In this document: in pieces, positions 5,667 through 11,606 of the stretch
Layout: the number at the start of each line of letters is the position of its first letter
How positions within the stretch are numbered: the stretch's first letter is position 1
NCBI GenBank assembly: GCA_050743625.1
Contig: JBOGED010000310.1
Span: 1 to 11,606 of the forward strand
Length of the DNA stretch: 11,606 nt
Source of the DNA: JBOGED01 sp050743625
GTDB lineage: Bacteria > Actinomycetota > Nitriliruptoria > Euzebyales > Egibacteraceae
Reading direction: 5' to 3'
Notes under the pieces: generated by a model
Seen by the model: only the letters and a program-made list of their open reading frames with translations
The model's database searches: none
Told to the model about the DNA's origin: nothing
Made by a program: the position numbers and the translations under genes

Positions 5667-7034
5667 CTAGACGAGCCGCTGGGTCTGACGGGCGGCCATG
5701 AGGAGGGGATCCCAGACGGGGGCGAATGGGGGGGCGTAGGCGAGGTCGAAGCTGGCGAGGTCATCGACTACTGAGCCGGAGTGGAGGGCGGCGGCGATGA
5801 CGTCGATGCGTTTGGCGACGCCTTCGGTGCCGGCGAGTTGGGCGCCGAGGAGGCGGCCGGTGCCGCGCTCGGCGGTGATCTTGACGCGGACCGGCTGCCA
5901 GCCCGGGTAGTAGGCGGCGCGGGAGCGATGGACGATCGTGGCGCCCACGACGTCGATCCCGGCGGAGGTCGCCTCCGCCTCGGACAGGCCGGTGCGGGCG
6001 ACGTGGAGGTCGAAGACCTTGACCGCGGCGGTGCCGACGACACCAGCGAAGGACTCGTCACGACCCGCGATATTTGCCCCCGCCACCCGCCCTTGCTTGT
6101 TCGCCGTAGTGCCCAGGGGGATATACGAAGGAGCACCGTGGAGGCGGTGCCGGGTCTCGGCGCAGTCCCCCGCTGCCCAGACATGCGGCACCCGTACCCG
6201 CATACCACTATCCACCGCAACCGCCCCGCGCACACCCAACGGCAGGCCAGCCTCGGCGGCCAGCGCGCTCTCGGGGCTGACCCCTACGCCTACGACGACG
6301 AGGTCGGCGTCGATTCCCTCCCCTCCCGCCACGACCTGGCGGACGCGCTCATTGCCCGCGATCTCCTGGACGGGCGTCGAGCAGCGGAGGTCCACGCCGT
6401 GCCGGACCAGCGCGGCCTCCACGTCCCCGGCGATCTCCCCGTCCACAAGCGGCAGGACGCGTGGGAGCAGCTCGACGAGGCTGACCTTCAGGCCCAGACA
6501 ACGAAGCGCCTCGGCCATCTCCAAGCCGATATACCCCCCGCCGACGATCACCGCTCTTGAAGGCCGCCGCAGGGTGAGCCACGAGCGGATCGCGAGCCCG
6601 TCCTCGACCGTGCGCACGGCGAAGACCCCGGGAAGGCTCGCGCCGGGGAACGGCAGCGCCGCGCGCCCGCCCGTCGCGAGGAGCAGCTCGTCGAACGGCT
6701 CCTCGCGCTCACCGCCAGACTCCAGGTCGCGCACGCGCACCCGCCCCGCAGGCAGGTCCACCCCGACCACCTCGTGTCGGAGATGGATCGCGATCCCCTG
6801 ATGAGCGAGATCCTCGGGGGTCCGCGCGACCAGGGACCTGTGGTCTTGGATCACCCCGCCCACGAGGTAGGGCAGGCCGCAGGCGGAGTAGGCGCAGAAA
6901 CCGGTCCGCTCGAAGACGCACACGTCGAGCGTCGGGTCCAGCCGCCGGGCGCGGACGGCGGCGCTCAGCCCGGCAGCGACGCCGCCGATCACCACAAGAC
7001 GCCGGGACCCGAGCACGCTCCCATCAAAGCGCAA
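5667..7034 (-). CDS. CoA-disulfide reductase-like FAD/NAD(P) pyridine nucleotide-disulfide oxidoreductase
   Basis: A 455-residue flavoprotein, the usual length for CoA-disulfide reductase / NADH oxidase relatives. In order: FAD Rossmann motif VVIGGVAAGLSAA (14-26); single redox cysteine in SACGLPY (Cys52), typical of enzymes that use one cysteine with CoA or a peroxide instead of a CxxxxC pair; NAD(P) motif VIVGGGYIGLEMAEA (162-176); second FAD motif VWAAGDCAE (285-293); C-terminal dimerisation domain ending LAYAPPFAPVWDPL. In characterised CoA-disulfide reductases this last motif is YAPPY; here the second Tyr is Phe437. The likely role is NAD(P)H-driven reduction of a disulfide, peroxide or oxygen in redox defence. 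The start is uncertain: TTG 7034 has no ribosome binding site, and GTG 7016, just ahead of the first strand, is an alternative. Confidence 0.88.
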   Translation of the reverse strand: MRFDGSVLGSRRLVVIGGVAAGLSAAVRARRLDPTLDVCVFERTGFCAYSACGLPYLVGGVIQDHRSLVARTPEDLAHQGIAIHLRHEVVGVDLPAGRVRVRDLESGGEREEPFDELLLATGGRAALPFPGASLPGVFAVRTVEDGLAIRSWLTLRRPSRAVIVGGGYIGLEMAEALRCLGLKVSLVELLPRVLPLVDGEIAGDVEAALVRHGVDLRCSTPVQEIAGNERVRQVVAGGEGIDADLVVVGVGVSPESALAAEAGLPLGVRGAVAVDSGMRVRVPHVWAAGDCAETRHRLHGAPSYIPLGTTANKQGRVAGANIAGRDESFAGVVGTAAVKVFDLHVARTGLSEAEATSAGIDVVGATIVHRSRAAYYPGWQPVRVKITAERGTGRLLGAQLAGTEGVAKRIDVIAAALHSGSVVDDLASFDLAYAPPFAPVWDPLLMAARQTQRLV

Positions 7035-7184
7035 GCCGCCGCCGGCCGGCTAGGCGCGGGTAGAGCAAGCCACGGACGTTCTTGCCCCGTTGGGGAGCAT
7101 GCCCCCACGCGGAGCGACGCGTACCCTCCGCATATGCGCAAGTTGAGGGATTTCAGTAGCTCCCTGGTCGGCCGCACCGAGCTG
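7035..7184. other. Short gap with nested GC hairpins
   Basis: This gap of about 150 bp holds overlapping alternative stems: CCCC (7085-7088) with GGGG (7092-7095), or TGGGG (7091-7095) with CCCCA (7103-7107). The two cannot form together. No T-run is present. It could end transcription of the TPR gene before the flavoprotein gene, both on the minus strand, but the evidence is positional only. Confidence 0.25.
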
Positions 7185-8787
7185 TCACAAGGGTTGGACC
7201 GGCTCCAGGGGCGTTACGGGCAACCTTGGAGCAAAGGGGGCTAAGCCCACCTCGTAGTATTCGTAATAGCAAAGATAGTGAATGAAGCCGGGGTCGAGCA
7301 CGTCCGAGCCTGAGAATGCGTTGGTCTCAGCTTCCGAGGGAAAATGTCCGACGGTTTCATACGTTCCCGCGGGTATTCGAAGCGTGATCTTCGGCTTGGC
7401 GTCGTCCGGAACGCAGTCAGGAGTCTGCTCACGAGAAGCATACGTCGGGCAGTCAGGGCACGCCGGGAGGACGACTTCGTCGGAAGCAGGACCGCTATAG
7501 AGGAAGGTCAACTCGTCGGGTGCATAGTTGAAGACCTCAAGGGTGATGGTCCCACCTGTGGCGGTCGAAGATGGCAGCGACAGCTCACCGGGCACCGGCT
7601 GTTGGCCCCTAATGTCGGCGATCTTTGCAGCGATCAGGACTGGTTTCGCCTGGGCGACGAGAGGGCTATCGCGATAGTCTCCCGCCAACGTCGCGAACAC
7701 GTCAATCGCGCCACGGAAATTGCTCTTCTTGTAGTGATCGATACCGCACTCATAGAGCGCTTGAGGCAAAACCGCATTTGCCATAGTGGCAATGGCGCCA
7801 GCCTCAGGGTCCGAAAGGCTTGTGAAGCCCGAGAGCACTGGCAATGCATCGCAGTATCTCCCCTCCGCCAGGGGGAGCGTCGCCGCGTTGTAGGTAGCGA
7901 TGAGGGAATCGGGGGTCCCTCCAGCCGCCGGGGTATCAGCGTATTCCTGCAGGATGATGACATATTGGCCGATCGCCGCGAGATAGAGTTCACGTGCGCG
8001 CTCCGGCGTTTCCCCCTGCGCCTGCGTGGCAAGCGCATCTCCATGTTCTGCATAGGTGGTCGCGAGGTCGCCACGGATCGCGCTGACCATTGAAGGATTC
8101 GCGTCTTCGAGGAAGTCTTCGTAGACCCTGATGGCTTCCTCGTACTCGCCCTCGGTGCGCAGCGACGTACCCCAAGCGTGGTAAGTATCGCCAACTGTTG
8201 GGTGACGAATGACGTCAGCATGCCTGACGGATACTCCGCCTGATAGCGATGATAGCGATCCACCGCATCGGTGAAGCCTCCGGTGCGTCGCGCCTCGCCT
8301 GCCGCAAGAAACAGCCGGCATTCCTGGATGTTGGTGTCCGCCGAAGCCACCGCCGGACTGAGCGTCAGCTCATAGACGGTGGTCACTCGGTTGTACTGTG
8401 TGATTGCGGTTTCGCATTCTCCCTCACTGTGATCGGTGACACCGGCGGCGAAGGTCCGCCTGCCGGCCATGCCGTAAAGCAGGAGAGAGGCAACGATCGC
8501 GAGGAGCAGCACGACGCCGGCAACCACAGGTCGTCGGACGCCGGAGGGTCCAGAAGCAATCGACGCGTCGATGCGTGCCGGGCCAAGGCGCCAGCCATCC
8601 CACACCATCCACGCGATCCAGCCTACGAAGACTGCACTCCAAAGAACAGGACGACCGGCAGCTCCTGTGGAAAACGCGACCATGACCAACACGGCGGTAA
8701 CCGCCAGGTGGACAAGCGCGCGACGCCAGCGTCCCAGATACGCATATCCTGCGCCCAACCCGCTGGAATTCAGCAGCGCAGCGGCAC
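7185..8787 (-). pseudogene. Membrane-anchored TPR protein with Cys-rich C-terminal domain, frameshifted
   Basis: On the minus strand the N-terminal half (TTG 8758 onward) has a GAGYAYLGRWRRALVHL opening, two membrane segments (TTG residues ~14-30 and 38-53), a third (~77-97, VVAGVVLLLAIVASLLLYG), then outward-facing TPR helices ending ...SFVTQQLA. The TPR pattern resumes in another frame with DTYHAWGTSL and runs to 7185, so one G is missing near 8188-8191 (GCGAT for GCGGAT). The tail has TPR helices, then a beta-rich domain with CPDC and further cysteines, probably extracytoplasmic. The best start is GTG 8787, preceded by AGGAGG at 8-nt spacing, but that frame stops after five codons; one extra base near 8776 would join it to LLNSSGLGAGYAYLG. 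Two one-base losses in one gene mean either decay or sequence error. The function is unknown; the architecture suggests an envelope scaffold. Confidence 0.75.
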
Positions 8788-8955
8788 CGCGCTCGCCTCC
8801 TCTAGGCCGCCCAGAGTCGCCGCTCGGGCGCCAGTTTCAGTACGATCCCGACGGGGATGGACTTCAGCTGAGCCCTCTATGCCAAAATCTCCCATTCGAG
8901 CCCCCTCATGCGAGCATCACCCACAGACGGCTTCTCTGACGATTGATCCCGGCGT

Positions 8956-9000
8956 CGGCCTCGAACCGCCCCTGTGAGGACCGTTATAGGGCCGAGGCCG
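8956..9000. repeat. 8-bp inverted repeat CGGCCTCG / CGAGGCCG
   Basis: CGGCCTCG (8956-8963) and CGAGGCCG (8993-9000) are exact reverse complements across a 29-nt spacer. The right arm also joins a second small stem, GCCG-TTGTT-CGGC (8997-9009). Nothing near it identifies a function. Confidence 0.3.
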
Positions 9001-9144
9001 TTGTTCGGCACCCTTTGGGCTTGCTGAACAAAAAAAGTTTGGACATCCAAGGCGCTCAAGGGACGCCGGAGCGTCCGATTGATCCCGAAGCGAGCACCGC
9101 AGTGGTCAGCAGTGACGGTTGCTGCCTTGGCCTCCTGGGTCCAC

Positions 9145-9161
9145 CGGCGGGTGACCCGCCG
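9145..9161. promoter_or_regulatory. 17-bp palindrome CGGCGGGT-G-ACCCGCCG
   Basis: The two 8-bp arms are perfect reverse complements around one central G. This is too tight for a stable RNA hairpin but typical of a site for a homodimeric repressor. It lies about 245 bp upstream of the DUF47 start. Confidence 0.35.
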
Positions 9162-9216
9162 CGCGGACCGAGCATCTTTGGAGCCGGCCCGAGACAGGCG
9201 CGTCGACACCGTCTTT

Positions 9217-9246
9217 AAATGAACGAATCGTATACAGAAAATGAAC
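9217..9246 (+). repeat. AAATGAAC direct repeat, 22-bp period (possible phosphate box)
   Basis: AAATGAAC occurs at 9217-9224 and 9239-9246, exactly 22 bp apart, with a TATACA hexamer between (9231-9236). Read on the minus strand the units are GTTCATTT. Known PhoP boxes in Actinobacteria are GTTCA-containing direct repeats with 11-bp period, so a 22-bp spacing with a degenerate middle unit would fit. The position upstream of a phosphate-uptake operon supports the idea, but the match is partial. A third ATGAAC is at 9293-9298, out of phase. Confidence 0.35.
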
Positions 9247-9352
9247 ATTGGCTTGCCGGTGTCCTGATAGGGGCGATGTGCGTAGGCGGATGATGAACAA
9301 AGGATGGACATGAGATGATATCTAGGCGCATCTTAGGAACCGAAGCGTCCAG

Positions 9353-9372
9353 AGGTAGGTCGGAACCTGCCT
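9353..9372 (+). promoter_or_regulatory. Leader hairpin upstream of the DUF47 gene
   Basis: AGGTAGGT (9353-9360) and ACCTGCCT (9365-9372) form an 8-bp stem, one pair being G-U in RNA, with a 4-nt CGGA loop. It ends 34 nt before the DUF47 start and 23 nt before its ribosome binding site, so it would lie in the mRNA leader if transcription starts upstream. Its role is unknown. Confidence 0.3.
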
Positions 9373-9406
9373 TAATGCCTTTCAGTTCCTTATCTGGGAG
9401 CCGCCC

Positions 9407-10023
9407 ATGCGATTGCACCTTATCCCCCATGAGAACGCCTTCTACGACATGTTCGAACGCTTGGCTAATCTATTGGCGACGGGGCACAACTGCTTGCAGA
9501 GATGTTTGGTGACGGAGCGGAGCGTCAGGAGATCGCAAGACGCATGCGTGATGCCGAGCACGAGGCCGACGAGATCACGCATGTGATTTATCAAGAGGTC
9601 AACTCTACGTTCGTCACGCCGTTCGACCGAGAAGACATTCACCGGTTAGCGCATTCACTGGACGATGTGATGGATGCGATGGAGGCTGCGGTCGATCTGA
9701 TATGGCTCTATCAAATCGAGGAGCTACCCGCTGAGATGACCGATCAAGCGAAGCTGCTCGGTCAAGCCGCCGAGTTGGCCGCAACATCCATCCGACGGCT
9801 GCGAACGATGAAGAGCCTACCGGAGTACTTCGTCGAGGCGAACTGGCTGGAGAACGAGGCGGACACGATCTATCGAAGCTTGCTCGCGAAGCTGTTCACT
9901 GGCGGCTATACGGCGCTGACGGTAATTAAGCTGAAGGACGTCGCCGATCAACTCGAGGCAGCCGTGGACGCATTTGAGCACGTGGCTCATATCGTCGAGA
10001 GCATCGCAGTCAAGCATTCCTAA
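9407..10023 (+). CDS. DUF47/PhoU-like protein partner of PiT permease, frameshifted near the N-terminus
   Basis: The DUF47 (PhoU-like) helical protein is recognised by GDGAERQEIARRMRDAEHE, NSTFVTPFDREDIHRLAHSL and the ALTVIKLKDVADQLE-type C-terminus. The normal N-terminus is also present but in another frame: ATG 9407, with GGGAG 6 nt upstream, encodes MRLHLIPHENAFYDMFERLANLLATG. The frame then shifts at the G-run 9481-9484. One more G would give ...LLATGAQLLAEMFGDG and a protein of about 205 residues, the family norm. As written, only the 173 residues from ATG 9502 (no good ribosome binding site) can be read in one frame to the stop at 10023. Known family members bind metal and work with PiT transporters. 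The PiT gene follows after 64 bp, so the two are probably one operon. Confidence 0.88.
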
Positions 10024-10087
10024 ACGTCCGCCTCTCATCATTGGTGGCGCCCAAGATGATCGTTCGTTCGAGCCAGGAATCGCTTGC

Positions 10088-11254
10088 ATGATTTCTCCTA
10101 AGACTTATTCTGGCAAAAGCGCTCACGAGCCCGCCCACTCGCTTTCCGAGGCATTCTCACCCTCGCCCGCGGCAACGTCGCATCGCAGGGGGCTGCCGAC
10201 GTCCGGCGCCCTGATTGCTGGCGTTGCCGGCCTCTTCGCGGTCGGATTCCTGCTCTGGCGAGCGCATTACGACGCCGGTGCGATCTTGCTTATCACCATG
10301 GCGTTCATGTTCGACTATGCCAACGGCTGGCACGATGCCGCGAACTCAATCGCCACAGTCGTGTCCACACGAGTGCTGTCCCCCAGGGTGGCAGTGGCTT
10401 GGGCTGCCTTCTTCAATTTCGCGGCCTTCATCGTGTTCGGCACCGCGGTGGCCAGGACAATTGGGAAGACTATCGATGAGACGATCGCAACCGATGCGGT
10501 GATCTTCGGGGCGTTGTTCGGCGCCATCGTCTGGAACGTCATCACCTGGTATTTCGGGCTGCCCAGCTCATCTTCGCATGCCTTGATCGGAGGGTTGGTC
10601 GGGGCGGGTGTCGCACATGCCGGCTGGTCGGTGGTGGACGCTGCGAGTGTCTGGCGCACGATCAGGTTCATCCCCCTCGCCCCGTTGATCGGGATGGCGA
10701 TCGGGCTCTCGGTGATGGTTTTTATCTATTGGGCTTTCAGAAGGGCAAAGCCAAGCGTCATGAACCGTCTTTTTCGCCGTGGACAGCTCATCTCCGCGGC
10801 GATGTACTCGCTGGGTCACGGTGCTAACGATGCACAGAAGACCATGGGCGTGATCGCATTGATCTTGTTGACTCGGCAAAGGATCGCGAGCATAGACGAC
10901 ATTCCCCTATGGGTTGTCCTCACGGCGCACAGCGCGATAGCGCTCGGGACTATGTCGGGCGGATGGCGCATCGTCAAGACGATGGGAATGAGAATCACCC
11001 GGCTCGCTCCCGTGCAGGGTTTCGCCGCCGAAACCGGCGCGGCACTGACGTTATTCGGCACCGCTCACCTGGGCATCCCGGTCTCGACCACCCACACCAT
11101 CACCGGATCCATCGTGGGTGTCGGAGCGACTCAGCGTCTCTCCGCGGTCCGTTGGGGCGTGGCGGGCAGGGTGGTCTGGGCGTGGTTCATCACCATCCCC
11201 GCCTCAGCGATCATGGGGGTTGCCGCGTTCTACCTGGGAACGTTGTTCCTCTAA
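10088..11254 (+). CDS. pit: PiT-family inorganic phosphate permease
   Basis: A 388-residue multi-pass membrane protein that imports phosphate, by family knowledge as metal-phosphate or with a cation. It shows the two inverted PiT signature halves. The first half has FDYANGWHDAANSIATVVST (75-94) and FGLPSSSSHALIGGLVGAG (156-174). The second has LGHGANDAQKTMG (242-254) and LGIPVSTTHTITGSIVGVG (328-346). About ten hydrophobic segments are visible from residue 40; the first 40 residues are a polar Ser/Pro/His-rich tail. ATG 10088 is chosen because AGGA (10074-10077) precedes it and upstream in-frame codons overlap the DUF47 coding sequence in a different frame. It lies 64 bp after DUF47, the usual partner, and is followed by a hairpin. 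Confidence 0.95.
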   Translation: MISPKTYSGKSAHEPAHSLSEAFSPSPAATSHRRGLPTSGALIAGVAGLFAVGFLLWRAHYDAGAILLITMAFMFDYANGWHDAANSIATVVSTRVLSPRVAVAWAAFFNFAAFIVFGTAVARTIGKTIDETIATDAVIFGALFGAIVWNVITWYFGLPSSSSHALIGGLVGAGVAHAGWSVVDAASVWRTIRFIPLAPLIGMAIGLSVMVFIYWAFRRAKPSVMNRLFRRGQLISAAMYSLGHGANDAQKTMGVIALILLTRQRIASIDDIPLWVVLTAHSAIALGTMSGGWRIVKTMGMRITRLAPVQGFAAETGAALTLFGTAHLGIPVSTTHTITGSIVGVGATQRLSAVRWGVAGRVVWAWFITIPASAIMGVAAFYLGTLFL

Positions 11255-11275
11255 GCCCGCCGTACTGTGCAGAGT

Positions 11276-11295
11276 TAGTCCGGCATACCGGACTA
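11276..11295 (+). terminator. Hairpin downstream of the PiT gene
   Basis: TAGTCCGG (11276-11283) and CCGGACTA (11288-11295) are perfect 8-bp arms around a CATA loop, 21 nt after the PiT stop. There is no T-run. Such tail-less hairpins are common at gene ends in high-GC Gram-positives, so this probably ends the DUF47-PiT transcript. Confidence 0.5.
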
Positions 11296-11496
11296 CGGGG
11301 CTGGGCATAAATGACGTTGCTGTTTCCGACCGCAGCCGCTCACCCGCTCGCCTCGCGGCGTTCCGGTGTGATGTGCCTGCTCGGGCGCATCCGCCCGTAA
11401 TCGCACACCCGCCCTGCCAGGCGTGTGTTGTGTGCGGGATATCGGCGGAGTACAGGCTGTTGTTGAATTCGCGGTACCGCCGGTCGGGGGTGCTCG

Positions 11497-11601
11497 AGCC
11501 TGACCTGCAGTTTTCCTCCGGATACGAGGGAAAGTCGCGCCTCAAGCTTGACCGAGGGAGCCTGACCTGCAGTTTTCCTCCGAATACGGAGGAAAGCTGC
11601 G
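11497..11601 (+). repeat. Two 44-bp direct repeats, each with an internal inverted repeat
   Basis: Copy 1 covers 11497-11540 and copy 2 covers 11558-11601, starting 61 bp apart. The first 24 bases are identical (starting GAGCCTGACCTGCAG); the rest differs at five positions. Copy 2 folds almost perfectly, with stem arms 11569-11582 and 11587-11600; copy 1 has the same left arm but a mismatched right arm. The 10-bp palindrome TCAAGCTTGA lies between them. This could be a mobile-element end, a REP-like element or the start of an array running past the window. Confidence 0.65.
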
Positions 11602-11604
11602 GTG
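11569..11604 (+). promoter_or_regulatory. Hairpin that would sequester a ribosome binding site before a GTG
   Basis: In copy 2 of the repeat, TTTCCTCCG (11574-11582) pairs with CGGAGGAAA (11587-11595) around an AATA loop, extended by a T-G pair and GCAG/CTGC to 14 bp. The right arm contains GGAGG (11588-11592), and a GTG starts 9 nt later at 11602. If a gene starts there, its ribosome binding site would be fully buried. The window ends two bases after the GTG, so no reading frame can be seen. Confidence 0.3.
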
Positions 11605-11606
11605 TG

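Larger units (their letters stand above)
8788..9406. other. Long intergenic region upstream of the phosphate-uptake operon
   Basis: These 619 bp separate the divergent TPR and DUF47 genes. They contain an 8-bp inverted repeat (8956-9000), an A7 tract at 9030-9036, a 17-bp palindrome (9145-9161), a 22-bp-period direct repeat (9217-9246) and a leader hairpin (9353-9372), each listed separately. Open frames of 91 codons (+, 8943-9218) and 144 codons (-, 8877-9311) cross the region, but their products resemble no family and cross these elements, so I do not call them. Confidence 0.55.
11296..11606. other. Palindrome-rich non-coding end of window
   Basis: No gene is supported here. The segment contains CGCACAC (11402-11408) with GTGTGCG (11430-11436), the motif TGCGGGATA (11433-11441) seen in the earlier gaps, the palindromes GCGGTACCGC (11472-11481) and TCAAGCTTGA (11542-11551), and two 44-bp direct repeats. 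A 113-codon minus-strand frame (11204-11545) overlaps the PiT end and the terminator and has no recognisable domain. Confidence 0.5.

Noticed and set aside
5781..6801. Plus-strand frames of 259 and 287 codons inside the flavoprotein gene
   Set aside because: They are antisense to a gene with complete FAD, NAD and redox-cysteine motifs and encode no recognisable domain.
7282..8093. Plus-strand frames opposite the TPR gene (72 and 249 codons)
   Set aside because: They are antisense to the clear TPR and Cys-domain coding sequence and lack recognisable motifs.
8180..8200. Programmed -1 frameshifting in the TPR gene
   Set aside because: No X-XXY-YYZ heptamer or downstream pseudoknot was seen, and a second probable indel near 8776 favours simple base loss.
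8941..9000. tRNA-like GGTTCGAGGCC on the minus strand
   Set aside because: The sequence resembles a T-arm, but the stem pairs poorly and no matching acceptor 5' strand, D-arm or anticodon arm is found upstream.
8877..9311. 144-codon minus-strand frame and 91-codon plus-strand frame in the long gap
   Set aside because: They cross each other, the 17-bp palindrome and other structured elements, and resemble no protein family.
11204..11545. 113-codon minus-strand frame at the window end
   Set aside because: It overlaps the PiT 3' end, the perfect terminator hairpin and one repeat copy, and shows no domain.
11497..11606. Terminal repeats as a CRISPR array
   Set aside because: There are only two diverged copies with a 17-bp separator, the separator is a palindrome, and there is no cas gene in view.

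Overview
The window reads as chromosomal DNA from a high-GC Gram-positive bacterium (Actinomycetota). The evidence is the strongly GC-biased third codon positions, frequent GTG/TTG starts, and the gene families: an XRE regulator with a long TPR-like C-terminus, an IclR regulator, and a membrane-anchored TPR protein. I cannot name a genus. Single-base losses in two unrelated genes (the TPR gene and the DUF47 gene) suggest either a draft or long-read assembly with indel errors, or real gene decay.

Layout. Positions 2-1144 (+) hold the 3' part of a fumarase/aspartase-superfamily lyase that resembles argininosuccinate lyase but has altered active-site segments. It converges on an XRE-type helix-turn-helix regulator (1163-2476, -). 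After a 415-bp regulatory gap with a good sigma70-type promoter and direct repeats comes a DnaQ/RNase T-like protein (2892-3458, +) in which all five catalytic positions of the DEDDh fold appear substituted. A second gap (3459-3871) carries a perfect 10-bp inverted repeat. An IclR-family regulator (3872-4648, +) is followed by its own small promoter region and an alpha/beta-hydrolase (4765-5586, +) whose nucleophile serine reads as alanine. Convergent to these is a CoA-disulfide-reductase-like flavoprotein (5667-7034, -).

A membrane-anchored TPR protein follows (7185-8787, -), broken by one clear and one probable single-base deletion. A 619-bp gap (8788-9406) then contains several palindromes and an AAATGAAC direct repeat with 22-bp period. 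It leads into a DUF47/PhoU-like gene (9407-10023, +, one G short in a G-run) and a PiT-type phosphate permease (10088-11254, +). These two form the usual DUF47-PiT phosphate-uptake pair. A perfect hairpin closes that operon. The last 350 bp are non-coding and palindrome-rich, and end in two 44-bp direct repeats. The second repeat folds into a strong hairpin that buries a Shine-Dalgarno sequence just before a GTG at the window edge.

How the pieces relate. Two regulator/enzyme modules sit side by side: XRE regulator with pseudo-exonuclease, and IclR regulator with pseudo-hydrolase. In each, the enzyme-like protein seems to have lost catalytic residues while keeping a full-length reading frame and a recognisable promoter. 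The 7-mer ATCCCGC recurs five times in the non-coding segments and I did not find it inside a gene, so it may be a shared operator element. No CRISPR array, tRNA, rRNA or transposase gene was found.
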